Notes under the pieces: generated by a model
What the model was told of the DNA's origin: nothing
Databases searched by the model: none
The model's input: the letters and a program-made list of their open reading frames with translations, nothing else
Source of the DNA: Opeltia flavorubescens
Lineage: Eukaryota; Ascomycota; Lecanoromycetes; Teloschistales; Teloschistaceae
Reading direction: 5' to 3'
DNA: 64,000 nt
Assembly (NCBI GenBank): GCA_000442125.1
Contig: KE546968.1
Span: forward strand, 1,143,932 to 1,207,931
In this document: positions 35,291 to 46,100 of the stretch, one piece after another
Layout: every line of letters starts with the position of its first letter
Position numbering within the stretch: the first letter of the stretch is position 1
Position numbers and translations under genes: made by a program

Positions 35291-36618
35291 TCAAACAAGG
35301 AAAACGGGTATCTCATTAACATCCACATTTCTATCCGCCCCATTCTCAACCTTCCTATTCGCCTCCATAGCAGCCACACGCTCACGTCGGGCTTGGATCC
35401 TTCGGCGGGAGGCCGCAGCTACTTCGTCCCTCGATTGAGGAGAGGAAACCTTAGGGTCGGGTTGTGGTGAATGAGGTGATTTAGGTCTTGTTGATGGCTT
35501 TTGGGGTGGAGGTTTGCGCAGGGAGGGCTGAGTTGACTGGAAGAGGTCTTCGGCTGCGAGGCTTAAGGGATTGGAAGGTTTAGGTTTATTGGCGGTGGGC
35601 TTAGGACGAGAGGGACGCGTGGTTGGTGCATCGAGGTCATCCGAGGAGGAAGAGGTGGAGGAAATGTCGGATAGTCGTTTTGACGGAAGTCGACCTTTCG
35701 ACTCGGACGTGTGGGTGTTGTTTCGCATTGCCTGCCCGTTCATCGGGGCTTTTACAAGAAGCCTAGATGTGCTACTGTTTGACACAGAATACAAGTCACG
35801 CTGCTTTGGACTTTGCTGGCTGTCGTCCGGTTTCGAATAACCGTTCGCGGCTCGCGTGCTGGATTTTATTCCGTGCAATCCGGAGAGGGATGTGAGGTTC
35901 TGCTTTCGCGCATCGGGAGCCATGAGTCCTTGGAGTGATGTTCCGACCCAGGGCGCTTTTCCCGCATCACTTTCTTCCTCGTCCCCGTCCGTCTGGTGGT
36001 CGTCCGCAGCAATGTTCCCCATTGCATTCTCCTTCATTTCCTCCAGAGCCATCTTGTTCTTCCCAGCTCTCGCTTCCGCTTGTTTCTTCTTCAACGTCTC
36101 GGCGCGCATGGCTGTTATTGAGTCCGTCGGTCGAGCCGTGTTGCTGAGGGCGGCATTACGAGCTTTAGCAGCATGTTTCAGGCGAACGTATTCCGCGTGG
36201 TGCAGGTGGGAGGTGAAGAGTTGTGCAGTGGCAAGGAACTCATCTTCGANCATGATATATATGTCATCATGAGAAAGGCCTTCGTGCATGTACCTACAGT
36301 GAAGTCCGTTAGCTCGAAGCGAATGGGTAGGTTCAAAGCGGACTTACTCTACTGTTGGTGGCGCAGGAGGTGGAGATGTTGATGGAGTGCGACCTTAAAT
36401 CACATCAGAACATGCGATTCAATAGTTATAGCAATAGTTTAACCTTGTTTCTGAGCGGCTTCTCGCCGCTGCCGGGCCCTTGCGCGTTGAGCGGAGCGCG
36501 CATTTTCGCTGGAGTCAGAGACTGGAGATGGCGATCGAGGTCTCTTGGCTGGGAGTGGCGTTGCAGCTTTCGCCTTTGATGCACCTTGATCCTTGAGCCA
36601 AGGTAACGTGCGCGGCAT
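35291..36618 (-). CDS. Unknown fungal protein (basic N-terminus, conserved DDIYIM-EDEF block)
   Basis: Exons 36618-36444, 36393-36348 and 36293-35291 give 407 residues. The start is MPRTLPWLKDQGASKAKAAT, with a basic Arg/Ala helix before the first junction. The joins give RTPSTSPPPAPPTVEYMHEG, followed by a block I recall from uncharacterised fungal proteins: LSHDDIYIM-x-EDEFLATAQL and LHHAEYVRLKHAAKARN, where x is the codon holding the ambiguous base at 36250, probably Val. The rest is low-complexity Ser/Pro/Lys sequence with a final basic helix (RRRIQARRERVAAMEANRK). It is probably nuclear judging by composition; function unknown. It shares a 170-bp divergent promoter with DCS1. Confidence 0.78.
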
Positions 36619-36788
36619 TGGTTTCGAAGAAGCTTCGGAAGATATTGGAAAATAATGCGGTGATAGCGGGGTAAAGTGGGGTCAAACAACCAAGATCTGA
36701 TCTTATCTTATCTTGCACCATTATTTTATTCTGTCGAACATCTTTGGAATGTCAGTAACAAACAAAAGGAATCTTTGAGGGAGCAACA

Positions 36789-37857
36789 ATGGATGAGAGA
36801 ACGGTTTCGGAAGCCTTAGTGCCTCTTTTCAAGCTTGGTCGAGTGCTCAATCAGGGCAAGTCCCATGAATTCCTGCCTCTAAATCCAGCTCGTCTGCTGA
36901 CTTCATCAAATGAGCAGATCAAGGAGGGCGTCGCATTACACTATTAGGCTCAATTGACAACAAGCCAGCCCTTCTGACGGCAGAAAGAGCTGCATTTCCG
37001 AACGATCCAAAGGTTCTCGAAGCTTTTCATAAATGGCTCTCCAACGTCCAAAACCTTGGCACCAACGACATCTACCACTGGTATTTGGCTTCCGTTGGGC
37101 AAGGCCTAGACAATCCGCCAGATCTCAAGCTCAACTTGATCGTCCCATGTACGGAGAAACACATCAAGAAGTACTCCCCTCAGGGTGTTCGTATGGTCAC
37201 CGAAACATCTGAGATCTACCGAGACCATGTTCGACCCTATATTGCCAAGCAGCGCGAACAGGGACGACTCGATTGGGTTTACAATATTCTTGAAGGGAGA
37301 AAGGAGCAAGAAGACATCATATACCGCGATCCGGGTCAAGACGGTACCAAAGACGAAGCTTTCATCCTCACCCCAGATCTCAACTGGGATCGCAAAACGT
37401 TGACGAGCATGCACCTTCTGGCCATCGTCGAGAGGAGGGATATCTGGAGCTTGAGGGATTTGAAGAAAACCCATATCGTATGGCTTAAGCATATGAAGGA
37501 GAAAGTCTTGGAAGCCACTGTGAAGAAGTATCCAGAGATCGAGCGTGATCAAGTGAAGTTGTATATGCATTGTACCCTCTTTCCGTACCACTTTAATTCT
37601 GGAACGAACTGCTCATGATATGCTTAGATCAACCGACCTTTTACCACCTCCACATCCACGTCGTACACGTTATGCTCGAACCCACAAGCACGCAGGCGAC
37701 AGGCAAAGCTTTCGGCCTGGAGAACCTTATCTCTCAGCTTGAGACCATGTCCGATGGGCCAGATGCCGGTATGGCAGACGTGAGTCTTACATACATTCTT
37801 GGCGAAGCTCATGAACTCTGGCTTGAGGTCTTTCAGCCTCTCAAGCTGAAGGGCTGA
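36789..37857 (+). CDS. DCS1: Scavenger mRNA-decapping enzyme DcpS
   Basis: Exons 36789-36855, 36918-37571 and 37628-37857 give 316 residues. The N-terminal swapped domain reads RRITLLGSIDNKPALLTAER and VQNLGTNDIYHWYLA. The cap-binding middle has LNLIVPCTEKHIKKYSPQG, and the histidine triad is QPTFYHLHIHVVHVMLEP. DcpS hydrolyses the m7GpppN cap left after 3'-5' exosomal decay. Intron 1 has a GC donor (CAGG/GCAAGT) with a normal CAG acceptor; this join yields LNQDQGGRRITLL, as expected for the family. The 3' flank carries the strongest hairpin train in the window. Confidence 0.93.
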
Positions 37858-38319
37858 TCCATGCCCATCCACCTCCACCTACGGAGGATAGGCATTCTAC
37901 GAAATCGTAGAATATTGCTGGTATATATCTAGCATCGTCCATTTGGCGATTACTACCTCAGAGATGAGGTAGAAATTCTGCACGCAGCAGAATCGAGCTA
38001 AAAGCCTCGATTGGTATCTTCGCGTTGACGAGTACCAAATGTCATTAATTTGACATCTCGCAGTATCGCGAGAAAAGTCAGCATTTCGCTGAAGGACACC
38101 GGTCGTAGTGCCTACGTGTCACCAAGCCAGAGGCTCAAGCTTCAAACACTTGCGATGAGTGTGGCAACATGACGTCTCCCAGGAGACGGATGGCGAGCGA
38201 GGATTGTAGGGAACCTATGGATCTTTCCGTGGGGCGAGTTCTGAAAGGACGAGAGTTTTACAATATATTATGATCACACTCTTTAACCATTACTTATCTT
38301 GTCCGGCTTTCTACTAAGT
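37858..38319. other. Convergent gap, DCS1 / 952-residue protein
   Basis: A 462-bp gap between facing stops, most of it filled by the hairpin train listed separately. Further right are TAGG/CCTA (about 38207-38217) and CTTTC/GAAAG (about 38223-38247). No ORF of note is present. Confidence 0.7.
37872..38188. repeat. Dense train of about 14 consecutive hairpins
   Basis: Arms (stem bp): CCTCC/GGAGG 37872-37887 (5); ATTCTACG/CGTAGAAT 37894-37913 (8); TGCTGG/CTAGCA with one mispair as G-T 37916-37934 (6); CTACCTCA/TGAGGTAG with GAGA loop 37953-37972 (8); ATTCTGC/GCAGAAT 37975-37993 (7); CGAG/CTCG 37994-38009 (4, plus a bulged GCT/AGC); TTGGTA/TACCAA 38011-38038 (6, plus 4 inner); ATGTCA/TGACAT 38039-38056 (6); CTCGC/GCGAG 38057-38072 (5); TCAGC/GCTGA 38078-38092 (5); GACA/TGTC with inner CGTAG/CTACG 38095-38120; AGCC/GGCT 38125-38135 (4); ACACT/AGTGT 38146-38162 (5); CGTCTCC/GGAGACG 38173-38188 (7). 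Stem sequences differ, so this is not a tandem repeat. From 37953 to 38120 the units nearly abut. Confidence 0.85.
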
Positions 38320-41178
38320 CTACATGAGCGCGCAAAGGCTTTGTGAATCGTACAGAAAACTGAATACACCGCCTTCAGCTTCTACCACCTCATCTCTCTC
38401 TTCATACTCCTTTTCTTCAGCAATTATTGAATCCTCCACTTGCCCATCGCCATCATCCCCCTCTCTCCCAGCTTTAGTCGATTCATCCTTAATCTCACTC
38501 TCCTCCTTCGCACCTTCCATCATGTTCCTTTGCTTCTCTCCCAACACCCTCCCTGTCGGCACACTCCCCCCCTTCGTCCACCCATCCTGCCACTTAAGCC
38601 CAGGCCCCCGTCTGGGCGGCGAAGGCTGTCCCACTCCATTCTGCACCCTCGGCACTGCCGCCCTTTCACTGATCGCCCTCTGGAGCCCAACTCCCCTGCT
38701 GCTCTTCGGACGTACTGCATAAGCACTTCGACCCTTTTCCCATGGGCGCTGCCAGCCAGGGGATATCGCTGAATAGCCTGCGGATCTCGCGCTTCGGACC
38801 AGAGGCGAAGCGCCTGCTATGGCTTTCTGGATCTTGGCATCGTCTTCGGCATCTTCGTGCTTGATGCGATGGTGGAGATGGTCGATGCGAGATTTCCAAT
38901 CTGGATTGATGGTATTTGTCGGTTTTGGAGGATTTGGGACTTGCGCTGTGTTAGGGGATTTGGAAGCTGAGGGTTCGTTGGTTGGACGCTTGGATTGGGG
39001 TTCTTCCGAACAAGGTACTGGCTGGGATACTTTCGTATCTATCCCGTTTGTGAAGCCAGAATGAGATTGCACCAGCGAGGTTCCCTGCAATACATCTATT
39101 GAAGAAGCATTTTGTGTACTTTCAACAAGTGTCGAGACATGTCTCGTCGGGTGTTCCGCAGAGAGGGAACTGATTGATGAAGGAGAAGGTGGTCTGGCTT
39201 TTGTGAGATTAGATGTAGTGCGTGATTCAACATCTTGCTCGCGAGAAATTCTATCTTCATTACTTGGAACCTTTAGAGGCTGTCCTTCCACAGAAGGTAG
39301 TGGTTCTCTTTGAGCAAATAATGACGAGGGATTGAGAGGCTGTCTAATGCCCCGGTCTGACTTCTCTCGTTGGGGTATAGCCCAGGAGGGCAATGGGACG
39401 CCCCCGCTAGCAGAACTTTTGTCACCTTCAGAAGCACTTTGAGGATTATCGTTCACTGTCGAAGGTGGTGATGCTGCAAGAGCAGCATCGGGAAGTAGCA
39501 TTTCGCTGAGACCTGAAGCCGGATGACTCTGTACAAGCAAGCCACTCCTCAGCTGAGGGCTGTTCCCATGCAGCGGTGGGCTTGCACCAGACGACTGAGC
39601 TGGATCATAAAGACGAGGAGAACCGATACTTGCTGGCATTGGGTTGCTAGCAAGTCTGATGGCTGTCGGTGGTGGTCCATGTCGAGCCGATAGGGCTGGA
39701 GATGGGTTGTTCGACGCGTTGCTGATCCGGTTGTCTATATATTGAGATGGTACTGGCCTTATAAGAGTGGGCCCTTGCATTGCAGCTGGACTGGCTTTCG
39801 ATGGTACACTTCGGTTTTCTTCTGGCGAAGCAGCACTTAGACGTTGCTTTGGATGACCCGAGGAAATGGAAAGCTCTGGCGAATCGACGGACGCTTCCAC
39901 ATCATTCGATGGAAGATAAATGTCTTCGGGAAATTCGCTTTCAAGTGTCTCAAGTTCTGCTCTTGGAAGATGGAATCCTTCCGTCTCTTCTACCACGCTG
40001 GTCAGAGGAGTCAATGACGAAGGTCGCTGTTGCGGCAATGATGTCTTCACCTCGTTGGCGAATTTTACCAGCCAGTATCTGGTTTCTGCTTTAGATACGT
40101 AATACCCTTGTGTCTTCTCTGCCACCTCTTCAACATTCTGATAGGCTCCGAGTAAATCGCCTTGCATGTAAAGAGCCTTGCCGATTGGAAACGCGCATTG
40201 TGCTATGAATGGCTCCCATTGCAAATCTACAGCTAGCTTTTGAGCTTGCCGCGCATGTTTCTCCATGTTTTCCCAATCCTCGATAATACACGCTACTTCA
40301 GATCTGAGCAGCCACGTCTCAACCGTCTTTTGACGCAATTTGGCCAGGAGACTATCATATAGGGGTGGATCTCTAACAGATGGCTCATCGACCTCTGCAA
40401 AATATTCCTTCATTATTTTATGAGTTTCGTCTTCAATGACCTTCTCACTGACTACTTTTGGCTTTCGTGGTTCTCCTTTTGGAGGCCAAGTCCACTGGAA
40501 AGTAGAGCGCAGATCGGGTCCGGTACTGGAGTGCTCGTGGTACTCCTGCGGTGGTGACCGCTGTTGGTCGTGCAGAATGTTCGATGCTCCTGATGCTGAC
40601 GCGTGATCAGTCAAATCCTGCTTTTGGCCACCACTGGGGAGGGGAGCTGGAGGAGCAGCAGAGAGCGGGCTAAGACTAGAGCTTTCGTTTGGAGACGTCA
40701 CAATCTCGGGTCGTCCTTGGAGAGCCGATGTTCCAGGAACAACGTATGTATTCTCGGACAATTGCTGGGTCGATGAGAATGTATCAGCAGCTTTGTCATC
40801 ACTAAGGATGTCTTCATGTTCTAAGGAAAGATTTTGGCGAACAGGCGAATAGGCGAGCGCTTGGAATGTATAATTTGAGACTGCCGATGTTACCTGGTCT
40901 GCCTGAATAGGCACCTGATCCTGTAGGGAGTCTCGATGTAGCAATTCCAGTGGAGTGTCAGGCAAGGTGGGCATCGAGGAGCGTTCCCAAGCGCTCCTGG
41001 CACCGGCAGAATCAGGATGCATGACTGCATTTCTGTACTCAGGACTATCGGCCGAGAACGATGTAGAATCGCCGACACTGGAAGATTTGTTCAGATGCCG
41101 TCCACTCGCCGATCTTCTCCAATTTCCATCGCTAGTCTCGGCAGACATACCGTCATCGACGCCTGTAGACGAGTCCAT
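38320..41178 (-). CDS. Large unknown fungal protein with central helical-repeat segment
   Basis: Single exon, 952 residues, ATG at 41178 (MDSSTGVDDGMSAETSDGNW). Most of it is Ser/Pro/Gln-rich and probably disordered. A folded helical region lies at about residues 250-375: RDPPLYDSLLAKLRQKTVET, LLRSEVACIIEDWENMEKHA, QKLAVDLQWEPFIAQCAFPI, GKALYMQGDLLGAYQNVEEV. The helix pairing resembles TPR repeats. Near the C-terminus are a helical DWKSRIDHLHHRIKHEDAED and a Lys/Glu-rich end. The product of the neighbouring gene (41684-42391) has a similar helical module, so they may be related. Function unknown. Confidence 0.8.
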   Translation of the reverse strand: MDSSTGVDDGMSAETSDGNWRRSASGRHLNKSSSVGDSTSFSADSPEYRNAVMHPDSAGARSAWERSSMPTLPDTPLELLHRDSLQDQVPIQADQVTSAVSNYTFQALAYSPVRQNLSLEHEDILSDDKAADTFSSTQQLSENTYVVPGTSALQGRPEIVTSPNESSSLSPLSAAPPAPLPSGGQKQDLTDHASASGASNILHDQQRSPPQEYHEHSSTGPDLRSTFQWTWPPKGEPRKPKVVSEKVIEDETHKIMKEYFAEVDEPSVRDPPLYDSLLAKLRQKTVETWLLRSEVACIIEDWENMEKHARQAQKLAVDLQWEPFIAQCAFPIGKALYMQGDLLGAYQNVEEVAEKTQGYYVSKAETRYWLVKFANEVKTSLPQQRPSSLTPLTSVVEETEGFHLPRAELETLESEFPEDIYLPSNDVEASVDSPELSISSGHPKQRLSAASPEENRSVPSKASPAAMQGPTLIRPVPSQYIDNRISNASNNPSPALSARHGPPPTAIRLASNPMPASIGSPRLYDPAQSSGASPPLHGNSPQLRSGLLVQSHPASGLSEMLLPDAALAASPPSTVNDNPQSASEGDKSSASGGVPLPSWAIPQREKSDRGIRQPLNPSSLFAQREPLPSVEGQPLKVPSNEDRISREQDVESRTTSNLTKARPPSPSSISSLSAEHPTRHVSTLVESTQNASSIDVLQGTSLVQSHSGFTNGIDTKVSQPVPCSEEPQSKRPTNEPSASKSPNTAQVPNPPKPTNTINPDWKSRIDHLHHRIKHEDAEDDAKIQKAIAGASPLVRSARSAGYSAISPGWQRPWEKGRSAYAVRPKSSRGVGLQRAISERAAVPRVQNGVGQPSPPRRGPGLKWQDGWTKGGSVPTGRVLGEKQRNMMEGAKEESEIKDESTKAGREGDDGDGQVEDSIIAEEKEYEERDEVVEAEGGVFSFLYDSQSLCALM

Positions 41179-41683
41179 GGCGGTAGAACAACTCTAGTAA
41201 GGCATAGAAAGCAATGTCTTGCATCAAAGAAGTGGCGTGCATTCAGCCATTAGTTGATGACTGTACCCGTATGATCGCTGCGAACTGTATTTTAATTATC
41301 TTGATTCGAATGTGCGCTCTAGTGAGTAAGGGAATAAACAAAAGCTAACTGCGCCAAAATGGAAGTAACAAAGCCAAACTTTCAGGAACCGCAAATGGAA
41401 GGTTTGCAACAATGAGAACAAAGGATTGATCCCGAATCTGGAACTTGCGACATGTAAGAAAGCACTGATCAAATAAATTTCATCATCAAGGGTATGAGAC
41501 ATTGGAAGACTTGCGCTCTCATTCTAGTTGAAGGACTTCCAGGTGCGAAACGTAAAGAGAGCTCTACTCGATTCTGCAGAATCAGGTTGGGCAATACCAT
41601 ACCACTGGTCTGAAACTGTAGGAAGAAAGCTAAGCAAACAGGCTTTAAAAGATTATTTAAAGAAAAGAGCACTTGCGAACCGA
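41179..41683. other. Gap between the two helical-repeat-like genes
   Basis: About 500 bp holding the promoter of the 952-residue protein and the 3' flank of the next gene, both on the minus strand. No gene or repeat seen. Confidence 0.5.
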
Positions 41684-42391
41684 TCAGATATAGCCCACAT
41701 CCAGTTCCCTAGCAGGGTCTTTCGAAGCTAGGTTGCGAGACCGTTCTTCTGCGAACACACGGTTGGCCTCAATCTGGTCTTGATAGCCTTCCAAATGGGA
41801 TGCTAAGACCAGACACCACTGCGCTTGAGCAAATCGATTGAGTTTGAGGAAGGACAATCCACGATGAAATTCACACTTTGAGGCTAGCATGTAAGCGTCT
41901 GCATGTTGGGCAATCACGAGCCCATCTTCAGCATACTTGCTGGCCTGCTCAAATTCGCCTGAGGCCCTCAGAACGGCGGACATGAACAAAGCCGCGTTGA
42001 CATCTTCGCTCACACTCAAGTCGTGACGCCTAAGCAAAGGCTCGGCGAGAATCAGGGCTTGCTGGGCGTTACCGTCTTGCCACGCTTTCTCGGCAGGGGC
42101 GAGGATGTCTACTGATGGTGCAAGCCAGGAACCACCGATCCATGTCGATGGCTTGCCGGACTCCGGCCGCTTTTCGATCTTCTTCTTGTCTCTAGCGAGA
42201 AGGACGGATTGTTGGGCGTTCCGAGCAAGACTATTAGCATGCTGAGCCTGTTGGCTGAATTCTCGCATCGTCCTTTCCGCGAACTTCAGACGCTGTGAAA
42301 GCTGGTCCCGATCGTCAAGCAGGAACTGAATCGTTTCTAATAGATCGGAGTAACTGGGATCTTGACTACTGACAGCATTTGTATTGTCCAT
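41684..42391 (-). CDS. Unknown fungal protein with coiled coil and TPR-like helices
   Basis: The ATG at 42391 gives 235 residues (MDNTNAVSSQDPSYSDLLET); an in-frame upstream ATG at 42436 is possible. Residues 15-60 look like a coiled coil (LLDDRDQLSQRLKFAERTMR). After a short linker come paired helices of TPR type: PAEKAWQDGNAQQALILAEP, ALFMSAVLRASGEFEQASKY, LASKCEFHRGLSFLKLNRFA. The arrangement parallels the helical centre of the large protein next door on the same strand. I know no function. Its promoter is divergent from RPO41. Confidence 0.72.
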   Translation of the reverse strand: MDNTNAVSSQDPSYSDLLETIQFLLDDRDQLSQRLKFAERTMREFSQQAQHANSLARNAQQSVLLARDKKKIEKRPESGKPSTWIGGSWLAPSVDILAPAEKAWQDGNAQQALILAEPLLRRHDLSVSEDVNAALFMSAVLRASGEFEQASKYAEDGLVIAQHADAYMLASKCEFHRGLSFLKLNRFAQAQWCLVLASHLEGYQDQIEANRVFAEERSRNLASKDPARELDVGYI

Positions 42392-43133
42392 CTCTTTGAA
42401 GGTGAGTAGGCAATAATTAGGTATCTCTGTCAGCAAGCTCCAGAGTCTTTTCTATTAACAAAACGGCAAGGAGACATAAGAATCGCTAATTATAGATATA
42501 TGAGAGGTACAAAGCATTCAATCATTTGGTTCCTCTTCTTTGCCATCTGGCCAAGGCATTGTGTCGAGGACAAAGCCAGCACGTAGAACCATGTGCCGAC
42601 GTAGCAGAGTATTCTGACATAGAAGCATAGGGTGTATAAGCAAGATTAAACCTTTAAATTAGTGAATCAAACCGGAAGCTCCCTCTACTGTCATACAGGT
42701 TTGAGAGCACTCCTGACTCGAGCGTTATCAGATCAACCTTGTAATGTGCTATTAGCTCTGCACAGCGGTGTTTACGCGATGATATCATATGGTTGATCAT
42801 TGGAATTGCAGAAACAAGGCCATGATGCAGGGTACTCAAAGGCTATCAAATAACACCTGTTGCAACGACAATTAATTCAGAGCTGGAGGTGCAAGCTCGG
42901 GGCCGTCTGCTGACAAACCGGGGACCTGCACAGCTATCATTGGCCGACACGTAGAGATTAGCGTCTCCGGAAATTTTGTGACATGATAGATTATTAGGAT
43001 TTCAAACGACTTTCGATAATGGTGGCGATTCTCTCGAATACCTTTGAGCTTGTTTTCATCAAAATACTTTGATGAATAGCCCATCATCTGTATCACATGC
43101 ATATAGATCCTNCCCCGCCATTTGATCAAGAGC
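42392..43133. other. Divergent region upstream of RPO41
   Basis: 742 bp between divergent starts, with one ambiguous base at 43112 close to the RPO41 ATG. No supportable gene or repeat. Confidence 0.5.
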
Positions 43134-46100
43134 ATGCTCGTACGAGCTTCAAGACTGAAGCTCAATCGCAATGCACCTCGACAGCTGCCTCTATCGCCTA
43201 ATGACCTTTACCTGCCATGGCTATGTCCTGCCTTGTATCGCGAGCAGCTGTATCATCGGCCCCATTCTACCCTCCCTCCTCTACGGCCTACCAACAAGGC
43301 AAATTCGACCCTTTCAACCATAACGCCCTCGTCGCCCTCCGCACGTACAGCAAGCAGGGGGCTTGCCTCCCCAGCATCTCTACATCTTACCGAGCCGCAC
43401 TACGATTATGTCCCGTTTGAAAGTCAAGAGGATCGCGACCAACCACCCAAAGTTTTTCCATACCCATGGATCAAAGGCCCCGAGCATTCTCAGTCGTTGC
43501 CTCAATTCGGAGACGGTACCCCTATAATTATCAAAGATTCCCTGGTAACCAAATCCCCAAAGTTCAGGGCTTCCAATGCCATCACTGGCGAACCGAACGA
43601 CATCCTCTTGACTTTGAAGGCTTGCTTGCATGTCGGCCGTTTCGACCGCGCTGCCGCCTTGATGCGGAGGTTGGCCGCATTATATAAACCAAACACCCCT
43701 GCCTTGCTCATCGCCCATAACGAATACGTCCGCGAAGTTGCTTTAAGTTTCGTCAGTAGCAGAGATCAGCATCTGCTGGAAAATTTACAGAAATGGTTCG
43801 AAGTCGACGTGCGCGGCCGAGGTACCGCTCCAGACGCCTATACTTATGCATATATGATTCAGGCGGCATTGCACGATATCAGTATCAGTAGGAGCAACCG
43901 TAGCCTCAGACGGTACATGCACCTTGCTACTGAAGCTGGCCTACGGGACGAATTGATGAATGCACTGCTTACCGTCCTTAACGAACAAGACTTTGGTCGA
44001 GTGACAAGGGTATGTTCAAGTCCGCACTGCTCTTTTGTGTAAAATTAAAACCTTCTCCCTAGATCGATTCGTTTCAGCCCCTTTCCGTCCCAGCAGCTTC
44101 AGCTCCAGCTCCAACCTTGGATGTTGAAAGCATTCCTTTGATAGCGCCTCCAAATAAGCGACCATCTGAGCTGCCGGAAGTACGGCCGGTCGACCATGAT
44201 TTGCCGGGCTTGAAGGCTTTGAAGCAATCTTTAACCGTGTTCTCGGACTCTTCAACGATTACTTCGTCGGATGCTCTTGAAGGAACCCAAGAAGAAAACG
44301 ACAAGCAACGCGATTTCGAACGCCAGTTGCGATTGGAACAAGATACTTACGAGTCGGCAATCGAGAAATGGCGCTCAGACTCCGAACGGTTGAAGCAAAG
44401 AGGGATTAACAGCGCCCTCGCCCAGAACACATTCGGTACTACGATGTGGGATTGGCATCAAGCTCTCGAACCTACCATACGAGAAGAGATTGCGCTTGCT
44501 AATGAAGCGGAAGGCAAAGAGAGGAGGAGCGAAGTGGATGACGAGCGATGCCAGTACGGCCCATTCTTACAATATCTAGACCCTCGGAAACTCTCGGCAA
44601 TAACCATACTCAGCTGTATGACGACCCTTGGTACAACAAGTGAGGGTTGTCGTGGTCATCCAATCTCCAGGATCGTTGTCAATATTGGACAGGGAGTGCA
44701 AAACGAAAGTACGATGGAATACTTGAAAAAAGCTCGAGGACGTCCACTTCAAGATTATCAACGAGTGCGAGGAACTCGAGGCCTCGCAGCAGAGCTAAGA
44801 AAGCAACACAATCAAGATTCCACAGGACTAAATGACCCGTACAGTCGATCTGCTCCAGTGATAGATGGGTATCAGTGGAGCGAGGTAGTGAAGGCGCGTG
44901 TTGGCGCCGTTCTACTTTCAAAACTGATCGACACTGCAAAAGTCCGCGTCTTTCGCAAACATTCGTCCACGGGGGAGGTCCTCAATACGTTGCAGCCGGC
45001 TTTTATCCATCAATATGAGTATAATAATGGTCGTCGGATAGGAATGCTTCAAATGAACAGCGCGATGTATGATCGACTTGCTAAGGAACCGCTCGCGGCT
45101 TCATTGGAACAAAAGTATCTTCCAATGCTGGTGGAGCCCAAGACATGGACAGGCTTCCAAGAAGGCGGCTTTCTCATCAGTACCCAGCCCTTGGTCCGCG
45201 TTAGCCGGAGCAATGAGCAAAGCAAGAATTATTGCCAGATAGCCACGGAAAATGGCGACATGGCTCAGGTCTGCGCAGGCCTCGATGTGCTATCCAAGAC
45301 GCCTTGGCAGATCAATGGGCCAGTCTTTGAAGTTATCCTTGAAGCATGGAACACTGGCGAAGCCATCGCCAAGATCGCCCCTGATGATCCCAAGATGGAT
45401 TTCCCACCTGAACCTTCAGGTCAAGACAAAGTTGCATATGCACTACATCTTCGCGAAGTCAGACGGATTCGTAATCAGAAGGCAGATTATAAAAGCGAGC
45501 GCTGCTTCCAAAACTTTCAATTAGAAATAGCACGCTCCTACCTCCAAGAGACCTTCTATTTCCCGCACAACGTTGACTTTCGTGGACGAGCCTACCCAAT
45601 GCCACCATTCCTAAACTACATGGGAGCTGACCTGAGTCGTGGGATGCTGACCTTTGGAGTTGGCAAAGAGCTTGGTGCAGGTGGCTTAAGATGGCTGAAA
45701 ATCCATCTCGCGAATGTTTTCGGGTATGACAAAGCCAGCTTTGAAGAGCGTCTCAGCTTCACTGAAGACCATCTTCGCGAAATCTACGATTCAGCAAGCA
45801 AACCACTGGACGGTCAGAGATGGTGGCTTCAAGCCGAAGATCCATGGCAATGTCTCGCAGCTTGTAAGGAACTCCGGAACGCCCTCGAATCCCCGGACCC
45901 CGTTGCTTTCGTGTCCAAGTTGGCGATCCACCAAGACGGCACCTGTAACGGCCTGCAGCATTACGCAGCATTGGGCGGAGATTCCATAGGAGCGAGACAA
46001 GTCAATCTCGAGCCAGGCGACCGACCGTCGGATGTGTATTCGGGAGTAGCTGAGCTGGTGCGAGCAGACGTCACTAGAGATGCACAAAAAGGCAATGAGC

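Noticed and set aside
37872-38188. Hairpin train as a CRISPR array, tRNA cluster or MITE
   Set aside because: No repeated unit or spacer pattern, no tRNA A/B boxes, and no single pair of terminal inverted repeats with target duplication.
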